Of a stretch of DNA of 64,000 nucleotides, positions 34,161 through 48,200 are shown one piece after another. The translations under genes and the position numbers were made by a program. The notes under the pieces were generated by a model, which was not told the DNA's origin, ran no database searches, and worked only from the letters and a program-made list of their open reading frames with translations. The stretch covers positions 1,237,773 through 1,301,772 of the forward strand of contig JAQFVV010000275.1 of assembly GCA_028023455.1 (NCBI GenBank). Reading direction: 5' to 3'. The stretch's first letter is position 1. Each line of letters opens with the position of its first letter. Source of the stretch: Epiperipatus broadwayi. Lineage: Eukaryota > Onychophora > Udeonychophora > Euonychophora > Peripatidae.

Positions 34161-35095
34161 ACATTTTTCTGGCTTGAGAATCATTGGATGGGTAGTAAAT
34201 AAGATCATTTGTATATATGTACCATATGTGTCCAAATTTATTTAATATCATAGATTAACTTTTATTTAGTTATTTATTTATTATGGTAATCTAATTATTT
34301 TTTAAAAATATGTTTTCTTATTTAGTCAAATATTATAAATTAAATTTATTCAGTTATTTGTTTATTATAATAACCTAGTTATTTTGAAAAATGTAATATT
34401 TATGTTTGTCATGGTAATAATAACTCTATACTGTATAATTTTACTTGATTAAGAAATTATTTTTCTTATATTTATTATTATATATCATTAAATCATCCAT
34501 CAGGCATATGAGGTAAATAAAATATTTTAGTCTAAATTAATAAATATAAATAATGAGGATTATTAAAAGACCATTACCTAGTAAAGATGATTCTCAATAC
34601 CTTATTTATGGTTATATTTTCCATTTAAGTCAAGTTTCTTTTCTGAGAAAGTATATTATAATGCATTACTGCATAAAATAAAAATATTGTTAAAGTTCAA
34701 ATTGTGGTCTATGCTTGTTTTTCATTCATACATTTCACCAATTTAATCAAACATTTAAATTAAGTAATGCAATATCATTATTGATTTTCATGTATCCCAA
34801 ACTATGGTTTGAAGCTGATAGGATAAACACTAAATAGATGGAAGTTTGGGCTCTGATGGTACTATGATAAGTCTTAGATAATGACACCAGTCATAGCATA
34901 TTTTTCAGTTAACTCAGATTTTATAAATTGTATCTTCAATAGAAATATTCATGTAGTGGTAACATATTACTATGATGATCAAAAAATATAACTGTGGTGG
35001 GATAACATTACTGACAATATGCTTATAAACTGGTAATGCTTTTTGGTATGTTCATCACTAATCCATGATTAGGACACAAATTTTGAAACTACATT
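34158..35095. other. A+T-rich non-coding stretch
   Basis: Nothing recognised. Confidence 0.5.
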
Positions 35096-35097
35096 GC

Positions 35098-35524
<427 letters not shown>

Positions 35525-35965
35525 TAAAGAAAGCTATGATTATGACTATCATGAACTTCACTGAAACCTTTAGATTATAAAGAAGAAAAAAGTCACTTCA
35601 GTTTGATGATAAACAAACATATGCAAATTTGAATATCTATATATATTGAAACTTGTACCAATAAGATTTGTACATCCATGCAACAAAATCTAGAGTATAG
35701 GTAAAACACACTAAAGCTGTTGTAATCTAGATGGGAAGATCCAGAATTCTGTCGACCTTCAACCCACTCCACCTTACTCCATAACTTAATACTCTATGAA
35801 CGACATTTCCCAAGTTACACATGATTTTAATTTAATCACAAGTCGACAGTAGCAACAGGGTGAAGCAAGAGACTCAAGGAGTAGACAAATAATTACTATC
35901 AACACACACATATGGCTAAATGAACTAACAATTTATCAATAGTTGCTCACTAAGTCTATTAGAGA

Positions 35966-35966
<1 letters not shown>
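35525..35966. other. Non-coding stretch
   Basis: The region 35740-35880 is less A+T-rich, but it has no gene or recognised repeat. Confidence 0.45.

Positions 35967-36048
<82 letters not shown>
35967..36048. repeat. (TA)n microsatellite, about 40 units
   Basis: An uninterrupted TA run. Confidence 0.97.
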
Positions 36049-36049
<1 letters not shown>

Positions 36050-38640
36050 GATGTACACATAAATTAATGTGGAGTTGAATATGAATTGATTACAAGCAAT
36101 AAAGAAATGGAATTGAATTATATTTTTAAAATAATTTAATAAATAAAATAAAATAAATTATAAATAAAACCACAATATTTATAGAATTGATTTATGGGAT
36201 ATTATGCTCACAGGCATCACAGTTAATGAGATTGGTAGCTACATATTCTCCCATTATAATTTTTTTAATAAAACAATCTGTGGTAATCATGTCTATGCCT
36301 ACTTAATATTCCAAATCCTAGTTATTTTGCAGTCTGTCAAATCACACAGAACATATTAGCCAAAGTTATATAATGAAATATACTGTGCTTTTGGCATCCA
36401 TCTATGTATAACAGGTTATGAGTAGAGCACATAATAAGGCTCAAAGATATGCAGGTTAGCATGGTAATGTAGATTAGGGTTCTGTTGAGTGCTGAATAAT
36501 CATTTATATAAGGGAGAGAAAACTGGTATAAATGCTAGGTCTACTGACACATGCTATGGCACATATTAAAATATTAATAAAGATAAAGGTATGAATGAAT
36601 CATTATTCATGAAGTTCAGCATTGAATGCTAAGATTGAACAACTTGCTATGAATACAACATTTGTATTTCAGGGAATCAGATAAGCTTATAACAATCTGG
36701 ACCCTTGGGTTCCAGTTCTAAAATAGTTTGCTTTACCCAAACCAGAAGTATGAGGGTGGCCACTATCAGCACTCATAAGAAAAACATACAGCAAGCAGTT
36801 AATGTACTATAGGTACTTTGTAATGACACGGTCACAACCTACACACATATAAAATATAATTGCATTTGACTAACTTAACATGCCTTAAAATAAATAGCAT
36901 TTATTTGCACATCTATATAACCCAGTTCTCAAGACTAGTATTTCAAATATATTACTTAGGGACTAAATTAATTAGTAACCCATATCAAGATACCAAACCT
37001 GTATCTCTAATATAAATTAATTTAGGGAGGAGAAAGTATATTTGATAAAACATTATAAATATGCTTTAATAATAAATATGCTTTAATAATATCCATATGG
37101 CTAGTTCCTATGATATACAGATTATATATATATAGAAAGTTATAATTCATAACTATAACTAAGCAAACTCCAAGTTTACTAGGAAGTAACTGATTACTAT
37201 AATATTAATTCATAAAATTAATCAGTACAAATAATAATAAAGATCTTAAGACAGCAAGTTGAGAATAATAATTCAAATATTTAACCTTTATTAAAATGAA
37301 GATATGAAATTATCTTCATAAAGAAATAGACCAAAATTATATATGTATACTCACGGTTTATTTGGCATATTAAATCCACCCAATAATAAAATGATAAAAT
37401 TATGAAATAAATTTAAATAGAATAATAGGCATAAAAGGCCACAGTCAGCTTAAATTAGATTATTAGTGTTTTTCATTTTTAAAAGAATGATTTTCTAATT
37501 ATAAGTTTGTTTCAGACAAGATAAGTTTTACATTAATTAGCACTGATAAGATTTATGGAACTTAGAAAACAGATCTAATGTTGTTTGTTATATAGCTAGC
37601 TTAAGTAGATATTATAAAATTAACAGTTTATGCACAGAGGTCTGTAGTAATTATTAGAAAGGTTACCAATTTGATTCTTTGCAGCTTTTGCCACTTAGAT
37701 GATGATGATGATGTCACTATTCTTCTTAATGGGCAGGGTGGGTTTTCATAGATATCCTCTTACAATAGTAGGCTGATTGCTGTGCTATAATTTTGTCCAT
37801 TGCAGTTGTGATGGTTAACTGCTATCACAGGTTAAATTGGGACCCTGATCTACAATATGTCTACAATATCTCACAAGAGATGCTGTGAGTTTATGCCTTT
37901 TTACCCTGCCATGTTCAACTTGCAACAATTGACAAACAATGTATTATATTTCTGCTTACAACATTGCACTATTTATGCAATTTTACTATTGAACATCTGC
38001 TTGTTTATGAGTTTGTACACAACTAGAAAATCCCCAAATCTAAGTCATTTAATACTTAAAATTTAACTTTAACCTGATGTCACTATTTAAATCTCAGTTC
38101 ATATTGTTTTATATTTTATGACTCAGCCCATTTAAAAAGAATATTAATTCTCAGAAACGCTATTGTCAATTTTAAGGCTATTAAATCAAATTGACGCCAG
38201 ATCAAGACACTCACAGTTTTTTAATTTAAATTGTTTATAATGTAAACATAAAACTGAATTTATAATCAGTATAAAACTAATTCTGCCACCATATATGTAG
38301 GATCGCAGTACCTGGAATATACCCTATATAGACACAATTCCAGCAAAATAAAGATAAAATAGATTAACATTTTTAATTAAATCGCTTTTTTTTTAACTGC
38401 GTGACTTTTAAGACAATATATATATATATATGGCATCCAATTATAAGCTTATCACTCATATATATATATATGCGATCATACATACGTAGTCACTCAATGT
38501 TGTTTGTGTAGGTACTCTAAAAGGTTTTAAACCTGGCATAAGAATAGGGGTAAGGGTAAAATAAGTGAAACACGCAAGCAATGAAAATTGATTGTTTCAA
38601 GCTGTATATATATATATATATATTTTTATGATTAAATTAT
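36050..38640. other. Non-coding stretch
   Basis: No gene is supported. A GATGATGATGATGATG run at 37698-37713 begins a less A+T-rich patch (to about 37860) that could be the tail and flank of an old LINE. Small TA runs lie at 38417-38431, 38459-38471 and 38607-38623. Confidence 0.45.
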
Positions 38641-38649
38641 TAAGAAAAA

Positions 38650-40640
38650 CAATATTTACAGTTGATATTCCTAATCTTCAGAAACATTCTAATGAATTTA
38701 AATTAGAACTTACAAATCGGTTTCAAGTATTAGTAGATTTTGAACATGATTCAGATTTCAATGAAATTAATATGAAAATAACTGATACACTTTTAAAAAC
38801 TGCAACAAAGATAGCTGGTGGAAAAAAGCAGCAACTGACTAATAAAATTTCTACTGAGACTAGAGGATTTATGAAGAAAAGAAGGAATATGAAGATATAA
38901 AAAAATGATGCATTAAAAAGAATTGAATATCTCGAATTTTGTAAAATTGTGTGGAAAAGAGTTAAAAATGATATAAGAAAGCATAACTGTGAATTAGCAA
39001 GGAAAGCTGTAAAAGAAAATAAAAGTCTCAAGAATGTTAAACAACATTTTGGTATTCCTAGGAAATTTATATCTGCTATAAGAAAAAAAGATGGAATTAT
39101 TACTAAAAAGAGAGATGTCATCATGCAGAAATTGGTAGATTTTTATCAAGAATTATATAGTAATAAAGAACAAGTACCTCCTATATCTATTACATCTTCC
39201 GAATTGCCCAGAATTTTAAATGAAGAAGTGAGACATGCAATTAAATGTATGAAAAAAGGAAAGGCTCCAGGTAATGATGGAATTATAATTGATACATTCA
39301 AAGAAGCAGGTGAAGAAATAGAATTTTTTTTAGCAAAGTTATATACCAAATGACTAAATGATAAAAATGTACAGGATGATTGGAAGAATGCATTAATAAT
39401 ATTAATATTTAAAAATGGTGATAAAGAAGATATTAGAAATTATAGACCTATCAACCTTTTATCAGTTTTATATAAATTTTTTACCAAGATAATTACAACT
39501 CGTCTACAGAAAACAGTGGATTTCCACCAACCAAGAGAACAAGCTGGTTTAAAAGTGATTTTAGTACAATAGATCATATCCAGATATTGAGAGAAGTTAT
39601 AGAAAGGACAAATAAATATGAGTTGACATTATGTTTTGGATTTGTAGATTATGAAAAGGCATTTGATTCTATAAACATTTCTTCAGTAATTAAATCATTA
39701 GATCATCAAGGTATAGATCCAGGATATTGTCATATTTTAAAAAATATTTATAAAAATGCAATAGCAACAATTAGATTACATAATGATACTGGAAAATTCA
39801 ACGTTGAGAAAGGTGTAAGACAAGGTGACTTCATATCTCCAAAACTTTTTACAACAGTGATGCAAGAAGTATTTTGTGGATTAAAATGGGAAACTAAAAG
39901 AATGAAAGTAAATGGAGATTATTTAAGTCACTTAGATTTCATAGATGATGTAGTTGTTATCAGATAAAATAGAAATATAGGACTAAAGATAAATGTTAAA
40001 AAGACTAAAGTAATGTTTAATCGATTTGCTCAAATGATGAAAATAAAGATTGATTATGATGAAATTAGAAGAAGAAAACAGTTACAAATACCTTGGTCAG
40101 ATTATTAATAGAGATGGAAACATAATGGAGGAAATTAATCATAGAATTAAATTTGGCTTGAGTGCTTTTGGTAGAAATAACTTGATACTAAAAGAAAATA
40201 TGCATATGTGTTTAAAAAGGAAGGTTTTTAACAAATGTGTTTTACGAATCTTACTTATGGATATGAGACTGACATTTAATACAAGAGCAATACAGATACT
40301 TCAGACCACTCAAAGAACTATGGAGTATGTATGTTGGGAGTAACAAGAAGAGATCGAAAATGCAATGTGTGGGTAAGAGAACAAACAGGTGTTACTGACC
40401 ACATTGAAAAAATTAAAAGTTTGGAGTTGGGCTGAACATATTGCTAGAAGAGATGATAATAGAGGAACAATTGAAAAATTTTAAATTGGATTCCAAGAGA
40501 TTTTAAAAAACCCAGAAAGAGATCACATGTGAGATGGATGGATGAAATAAGAAAGGGTGCAGAGGTGATGTGGTGAAGAGAAGCTAAAGATCGGAGAAGA
40601 TGGATTAAGCTTGGAGAAACCTTCATCCTGCAGTGGATTG
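38650..40640 (+). pseudogene. RTE-clade reverse transcriptase pseudogene
   Basis: RNA-templated DNA synthesis for a LINE. In order: linker (LTNRFQVL), a KGKAPGNDGI block near 39265, NYRPINLLSVLYK near 39440, FVDYEKAFDS at about 39642-39671, RQGDFISPKLF near 39818, and the catalytic box FIDD at 39938-39949, where FADD is usual. Both Asp residues remain. SYKYLGQIINRDGN follows near 40080, and then the C-terminal TQRTMEY, GVTRRDRK and WMDEIRK region. Lesions are TAA at 38898-38900, TGA at 39351-39353, a frameshift near 39550, a stop with apparent internal deletion at 39965, and further shifts after 40340. The copy is dead. Confidence 0.88.
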
Positions 40641-40666
40641 ATAATTGTTGATGATGATGATGATTT
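38650..40666 (+). mobile_element. RTE-clade non-LTR retrotransposon, 5'-truncated
   Basis: The copy starts in the linker between endonuclease and reverse transcriptase, so the APE endonuclease is missing. It continues through the full reverse transcriptase and C-terminal region to a (GATGAT)n-type tail at about 40645-40665. Simple GAT repeats at the 3' end are typical of RTE/BovB-type elements. 5' truncation is the usual result of incomplete target-primed reverse transcription. Related copies lie at 20.6 kb (minus) and 42.3 kb (plus). Confidence 0.9.
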
Positions 40667-40783
40667 GAGAAAAAAAAGCTCCAAGGAAAGTACTTTTTAT
40701 GACTGAAACATCAGCTATTTTGCTATTATATTTTTATTATACAGATGCTCCCAGAAATAAAACTATGAATTCATCATTTGTCC

Positions 40784-40785
<2 letters not shown>

Positions 40786-40876
<91 letters not shown>
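40786..40876. repeat. (TA)n microsatellite, about 45 units
   Basis: An uninterrupted TA run about 120 bp beyond the RTE tail. Confidence 0.97.
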
Positions 40877-40879
<3 letters not shown>

Positions 40880-42290
40880 CTGAACAAGGTCTGTTTAAAA
40901 GAAGCTGTTTAATTGGGTGTAAATCTTATTTAACATAATTTTTAATTTTATATTTTTAAAATTACATGAATGGACCAGCCATTCAGCAGAGGGGAGAATA
41001 CCATCAATAGAAGTCATTAACAATATGCACAGTCAGACTGAGCTATGCAACACATAACACAAATCACATTTCCATACCATATCCAGCACTTGAAATATCC
41101 CATGACTAGATCACACTCTGTTTCAGGGTCCACCATATTTACTTAACACCTAAAATAACTCTACACTAATTTACTTGTGACACAGTGACAAGAGAGAAAG
41201 AGAAAATAAAACAAAATAACAATTAAGGCAAACATTAATATTAAATTATTTATGCACACATTTATTTAATAGAATATAAAATAACACAATAAATTGTACA
41301 TAAGAAAAAATATAAATGATTTTAGGCTATAGTTATAATAGTCTGTTAATTAAAGTTCATTCAGTTGAAGTAAAGAGTCTAGTCTGTGATTAGAATATAT
41401 TTTAAAATATCTTTACCTAGGTTTTTATGATTGTCAGTTTCCAACCGGTTGGCTTTTTGTTCTCCATTGATGGTTCAGAGCTTGTTTTCCATTCTTTGTG
41501 TTGACAATGGGAGAGAGTTGTGGCAGAATTTACTTACAATCTAGGCATCATTCCGGTTGTTGGTTCAGATGAAGTTCAGTTGGTTTGGGGCCTGAAACCC
41601 CACTGAATATCCTAAAGTTGTCTAGCAATGCATGTTACTAGATCTGCAGCTTTTGGATAGATGCTGACTGCAAAAGTAATTAACTGGTTTACTATTGCAT
41701 TCTGAATATCTGGATCTCTGGTTGTTTGGACTCTTATTCGGTGAGAACTGATGAATGATCTAGCAAATTGCAGCCCTGACTTTATAGCAATAACACAAAC
41801 CTGACTAATAACAAATTGATGATGGAATAACTTAATCACAAAAGTCAGACCAGATTGTATATCACAAACCAGACCATATAACAATAGAGAAAGTGACTTT
41901 ATATACTTTTTTTCTCTCTAATTGTTTTAATTTTTTATCATTATTTAAATTTTGATCTTAACTTGAAATGTCTTTTAGTTAATTTTGCATTTCTTTAATT
42001 AATTGATTTTACATAATCTTTAATATTAATCATTCAGATTCATCTAAACAATCTTGATAAAATAATTTAGTTTTATTTCATAATCAGTGATCTTATAAAC
42101 TAATTAATTACATTTTTCGAAATTTTACAAACATTTTATTTTTACAGACTAAATTTTAGTCCGATTTCACATTGGCTTATTTTATACATTATAATAAGTT
42201 TTTTTTTACAAAAGGAGAGAAAAACTTTTTTTAATTCTATTATACATTTCTCCTCCCTCCTGTTAAGAATTTTTATTCTAAAAGAAAAAT
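40880..42290. other. Non-coding stretch; one unassigned 90-codon open frame
   Basis: The region 41400-41890 is distinctly less A+T-rich. On the minus strand 41884-41612 is open for 90 codons, with a mixed amino acid composition (for example RVQTTRDPDIQNAIVNQLI). I recognise no domain, and the frame does not continue on either side. It may be an undescribed repeat and not a gene. Confidence 0.3.
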
Positions 42291-42296
42291 ATGACA

Positions 42297-42661
42297 CACC
42301 ACTCAAAGGAGTATGGAGAGATGTATGTTGGGAGTAACAAGAAGAGATCGAAATCGCAATGTATGGGTAAGACAACAAACAGGTGTTACTGACCTTATTG
42401 AAAAAAGTAAAAGATTGAAATGGAGTTGGGCTGGACATATTGCTAGAAGAGATGATAATAGATGGACAATTGAAATTTTAAACTGGATTCCAAGAGATTG
42501 TAAAAGACCCAGAAAGAGACCACATGTGAGATGGATGGATGAAATAAGAAAATGTGCAGGGGTGTTGTGGAGAAGAGAAGCTAAAGTTCGAGAAGATGGA
42601 TTAAACTTGGAGAGACCTTCATCCTGCAGTGGATTGATAATGATTGATGATGATGATGATG
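42297..42661 (+). mobile_element. RTE-clade 3' fragment
   Basis: Sequence from ACCACTCAAAG to the GATGATGAT tail (about 42642-42660) matches the last part of the copy at 38.65-40.67 kb (from about 40303). From 42313 the frame is uninterrupted through MERCMLGVTRRDRN, WSWAGHIARRDDNRW, RDCKRPRKRPHVRWMDEIRK and LERPSSCSGL. This is the conserved C-terminal region after the reverse transcriptase. It is a severely 5'-truncated insertion, better preserved than the larger copy. Confidence 0.88.
42313..42660 (+). pseudogene. RTE reverse transcriptase C-terminal fragment
   Basis: About 116 codons without a stop, covering only the element's C-terminal region. The ATG is internal to the parent frame and not a genuine start. 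The GAT tail is read as a run of Asp. It has no catalytic core, so no activity is expected. Confidence 0.85.
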
Positions 42662-42664
42662 TTT

Positions 42665-44107
42665 ATTTTTTAAATTTTTGTTTAAAAAAAAATTTTTAAA
42701 CCACTTATAATATATTTTTAACTTATTTTTTTAATAAAAAATACAGATGCTGTTCATTAAGGGTACAATATATCGAAACAGTTTTTTTTATTTGCAATAA
42801 TAGCAAGTGGACAGGATCATTTTGACAAAGATAAAATAGTACAGAATTAATAAAAAAAAATCATTGATATAATTTTTTGTGTTTTAAAAAATTCTTAAGA
42901 AATATAGAATAATTTAATATTTAAAATATGAGGGTTTATTACATATTTATACAATGAGAGACATTCACTTATATCAAACTGGTATTGTTCCAGGCTCCTT
43001 ATTGAATTTTTTTTAAAATGTACATGAGACACTTTTCACAATAACTTCAGTTTTAATAATGTTAGATCAAAAAACTTTACATTGATAGAAATTAGAAAAC
43101 TAAGGAAAACAATAAGACTAAGACAAATAGTGATTACCATTTAAAAAATAAGAAAAAAATAAATAAATTTCAACATCTAACATAATTATTACTTTGTTGT
43201 TTGTTTATAATTTCTAATTAATCGTTAACCTAGTTTAAATTACATCTTTATTGATAATTTCTTTGTATTCCTCACAAAATTATCTTTCAAACCATATATA
43301 ATACTTCCCACCTGAGATAATCCATAGCTTCAGAATCTCCAAAACAACTCACATATGAATTCTTCATTTTTATCTTGTACCCCAAAAGTTACCAAATCTC
43401 AAAGGTGTCTACAAGAAAAAGATTCATGCTAATAAAAACACAAAACAAATTTCCAGAAGATGGATATACATTTGTCATCATAGCAATTGGCTTCTTGTCT
43501 ATCTAAAACTAGAAATTGTAGGCTAATGTCTGTATCACTGATAAAATGAGTTTCATCTCTTTATTTTATATTTTTTTTGTGTACATCAATGATATTTATA
43601 TTTTTTAGATACACCACTGATGCTATCTTCTTATATTTATTATCTCATTTAGATATAATTTATTGGCATATAGCTCATTTGCTAATTATAGACTTGAAAA
43701 TAATGTGATACAAGATGTTGCAAAACTGCTGACTCAACAGCATGAGTATCAAGGCATGCAATTCCATGTGGTACTACACACACATCATTTGAAATCTCTA
43801 TTTATTGGTTTTAAATGTTTATATTTTTACATGGTACTATGCCCAGTAAATTTTTTGATTGCTTTATCACCTGTAACCTTTCTACAACTTAGATTATCAG
43901 TTTTTAAAATTTACATTGTAATGCTCTAATCATTATTTGTTTTACAAACATGCAAGAGAAATTATTAAACCTTTTGAGAATCATTATGTCTATAAAATAA
44001 GGTTGCCTCAAATTTGAATCAGAGATACAAAATTACACTGTATAAAAGCCACTTTTGTTATATTTGAACACAAATTTATATACTGTATAATAAAGAGCAT
44101 AAATGAT

Positions 44108-44138
<31 letters not shown>

Positions 44139-45035
44139 AATATATATTGTGCCCTTTTCTATAGGTCAGTAATAGTTTGTAACAGTCAATTACTAAAAAA
44201 TTTTAAATTTAGAATATGTTCTTTTAATACATTAATTATATTAAATCAATTATATCTTTAAAGTACAATTTGAGGCTAAAGCAAATACGTAGTATATAAA
44301 ATTATAGCGAATTATTTAAAAAATGGTTATGTAAAGCTTGAAATATTGTTTCATACGGTTGTAAAAGCTGGCCATATTAAATAACACAGCTATAAATATT
44401 AAAAGTATATTTAATAAATTCGATTTTAATAGTTTAAAACTGTATAAGTTAATAAATACAGTGTTTAAATTTATAATCATATTTAAATAAACAAAAATTA
44501 ATATAGTATATTTTAAAAATAAACTTTATGATGGTGAGAATTATATCTAATTCTATATTTTCTAAATTGTTCTTCCAAATTTTTTTATAATTATTTTATA
44601 TAATATAATAAGTGTATCAATTTTATTAGTCTAGGCAGAGAAATAGATTGAAAATCGTCTGTCAAAGTTATTAATCATGTGACATTTTAATGTATACTAT
44701 CACACACACTGCTTGTTTGAATTAATAACAAAGTTTAAAATATTTTAAAAGTTATATTATAGAATTGGATAGAATTATTGCCTATCATAAAAGTAAATAG
44801 TATTAAACATTAAGTTAACTATCGTATGTAATGTTTTGTAATGTTTTAAATAGTATCATAAAGACGAATACAGATATAATAAAAATTAAATATTTTATTT
44901 AAATAAAAATAGATAAATTGAATATTAAAAAATGGAATAGGTTATTTAAGGTTATTTTAAAAGTTATTTTAAATGTTTAAATAGTTTTAATAAAATAATA
45001 ATTTATTTAAAAGTAATATTTTAAATAATATTTTA
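42665..45035. other. A+T-rich non-coding stretch
   Basis: No gene is supported. A (TA)n run lies at about 44117-44139. An 88-codon open frame at 43663-43929 has no recognisable motif. Confidence 0.5.
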
Positions 45036-45040
45036 GGTTC

Positions 45041-45215
45041 ATTACGTCACAATTTTTAATTTTCAAATATAATTCTACTATAAACTGAGGATATGTAAAT
45101 TTGTTCTCAGGCTAAAGTAAGAATTAACCAATAGGAATAGGTATTCTTGCAGACTATAAATATGATTTGCATGTATGGGAGATTAATAATGTATTGAAAC
45201 CGGAGAAAGGTAAAT
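45041..45215 (+). promoter_or_regulatory. Candidate pol II promoter with short first exon
   Basis: In order and in one orientation: TTACGTCAC (CRE-like, 45042-45050), ACCAAT (45127-45132), TATAAATA (45155-45162), octamer ATTTGCAT (45165-45172), and a splice-donor-like AAAG/GTAAAT at 45206-45215. The spacing from TATA to a start near 45185 is plausible. Such short motifs arise by chance in A+T-rich DNA; only the clustering and order argue for function. No coding exon is seen downstream to 48 kb. Confidence 0.25.
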
Positions 45216-48200
45216 TATAACTATCAAAAGATAGTATTTTAAAATTTTTTATTTCAGTCAATTTTTTTAGTACTTTCTTATAACTTTATCTGCAAAAAAC
45301 TAATTGATAATTTTAAAAAATATTTTTTGCAAAAGAGAGTATAAACTAAAAAATATTTTAATAATTTCGTTTAACATGCTTTGTTAAATTTTTTAAAGTT
45401 CTTTATCAGTCGTATTTTATCTAAAAGTTTAACCTAAACCACACAGTAAAAAATGGATATACTATGAAATAAAATGGATATAAATTGTAATGCTGAAAAA
45501 ATATTTGAAATATTTATTGATACAGCTTTATTAATATTTCACCGAAGAACTGTTTTGGTACATAAAAACCACAGCTCGGACATTATACGGAGTCTAAAAA
45601 TGTATTGAAACGTATTATTTATAGGCTGATCCAAGATTTGTTTTTAAATAGTAATAAGACAATTATATTTCATGGATTATTTTATATAATATGATATTCA
45701 AAGGAGTAAAATGTTATATCCTTTCTAAAGGTAACATTTTTTAAAAAATATTTTCGAGTGCAAAATTTAAGAAAGAACCCAGGAGATTATGTTATAGAAG
45801 CATTTTTGATATTAAAATATCCATTCTTAGAATTATTTAAAATGTATTTGGAAAAGATTTGTTCAAAAAATACTTGAAGTTTTATTTTAAAAGAGATTTA
45901 TAAAAAAAAAAAAAACCAAACGAAAGTTTAAATGTATCAAGAAGGAAACGTATATAAAAAAAATGAACACATAGTTAAAAAAAATGGATCCATGGAAATA
46001 CAAATAGTACTTAAAAGTTCATCGAATATTTTTAAAATTAAATTAGATGGATTGATGCATCGGATACGCAGAGAATATTGGTAGAGAAGATTAAGAAGCT
46101 TCACGGGATTAATTAATATTATGATTTAATAATTATCGTCCTAAATACTAAAACCAAGGATTATTTTCTATAAATTTTACTAAATGGATTAATAATTATT
46201 TTTATTTTAAACTTTAACGCACTTGGAGAACATTTTTAAAAAACTCTAGAGAAAATAATAAACATTTTGGACTTATCAGGAACTATCGTCAAGAAAATAT
46301 GTAACTATAGTTTTGATTTTTTTTTATTTTGTTAACCTAGTTTAAATCTAAATTTTTATATAAGATTAGGAAAAACATAAAAACATTAATATATTAATAT
46401 TAAAATTTTATAATATAACAATCTAATAATTTAGCTAAAAATATTTTAATATAAAGTGTATGGGTGTGAATTTTTTTTTTTTTATATCTGCAATGCTCAA
46501 GTGGATAAAGAAAAGCCTACTGAACACGATGACTAGATAAAGGTTATTGGTAATAATAATAACTATTGATAATTTATAATGTATATTTTTTTTGTTTTCT
46601 TTAGATCATCCATAAATTGAAAGAATGAAGTGTAAAAGTTTTTTTACTTATATGTACCGCATTTTATACAACATTTTAAAAAACATTATGAGATAGGATT
46701 GATTTGAAAATATGCATACGACAATTTTTTTTTATTTTTTTTTATTAGTAATATAATCCAACATAACAAATAATTATGTGATTCTTTTAAAATTTTTATG
46801 TTATGGGATATTCAAATATTGTCTAAGTAGATTGTATATGATTAGACATATAGAATGATGAAGTGGACAGACTTTTCTTGTGGAACAGCTAGATTGTTTA
46901 ACTATTAATGAATTTTATTTATTGTTTTTGTAAATGCAGATAGTTATTTATCGATGTAAGATGTAGAAAAATCTTGAGAAATAATGTTGAGATAGTGGCT
47001 TGGAAGTACTATAGTTAGCAGGAAACCAAGATGATGTATTTGTTTTAAAAAATAGGATGTTATAAGGAATGGAAATAATATTTAGTCTTTATGTGAATAT
47101 CAGCATAGTTAACAAAGCCCTATGACTGATACACATTTTATTTGGACAGTGTTTATATTTCTTTAAATATTTGATGTTCTAATAAAGCTGAAGAAATAAC
47201 TTTAACATCGTCCCTGTATTAGAGGATATTAGGCAGGTAAATGCCATACCTCTTCACACTGTGCCATGATTTTGAGATATGTTAAGAGTAATACTCTAGC
47301 TTTCTTCCTTAATCCTATGCATCTGTTTTCGCTATCTTTATTTCATGTAACTGCATTGTTTAGTAAGATATTTTAAAAGAAATGATAAATAATTTAGAAC
47401 TAAGGTTATGCTATCGTTTTGTATAAGATTAGTTTATTTGCTTATAAGGAGCAGAATATTATAACTTAAAATTGAAGATCCAAAGTATCCTAAGGAAAGA
47501 AAAGAATCATCGAATATATTTTGAATTTTATTTCGGAAATGAAATATAAAATTTTTTAAAATAAAGTATCTAAACAAAGATATTTTCTTTAAAGTGATAA
47601 TAATTTTAAAATGCTTTAGTATTATTTTTTTAAAGAGAAAATAAGTATTGCATATTTTAAAATACAATAGTACAAAGTAAATTATGTAAACAATATGCAT
47701 AGTATATTTTTGTTTATTGATTAACAGACATGTATTGATGATTACACTTATATCATACTAAAGTAGGGCTTAAAGAAGAATATATTATGATTAGTAAACA
47801 TTGTGTGATAAATACTAAAATCTAGTACTGAATTTTGGATAATATTTTGTGTAACATCTTTGACTTTGCAAGATGAAATTTTTTTTTAATATTTTGAGAA
47901 ATCCATACTCATTATAAAATTTTGTTTTCTATAGAATGTTTTTCTAAGTATGAATTTTTAAAATAAGATAGTTTAATAATATTAAGGATAAAATGCTGTT
48001 GCTAATAAAGTAGATAAATATATTTGTAATAAGTTAACCATAATGAGAAACCAAATAACATTTTTTTTAAATTTTGTCCTAAATCTAAATAAAGATATAA
48101 TTGAAATATAAATTATTTTTTTATAACCCGGTAGATCAAACTGTAAAATAAAAAAAAAAAGTTAAGGATATCCACTGTAAATAGTGTAAATAAATTGTTT

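Noticed and set aside
34000-34251. Ile-Tyr repeat open frames on both strands
   Set aside because: Translation of a (TA)n microsatellite. The same holds near 40.8 and 51.0 kb.
45041-45215. Confident protein-coding gene starting at 45.2 kb
   Set aside because: No coding exon with credible composition follows. Only the motif cluster is reported, at low confidence.
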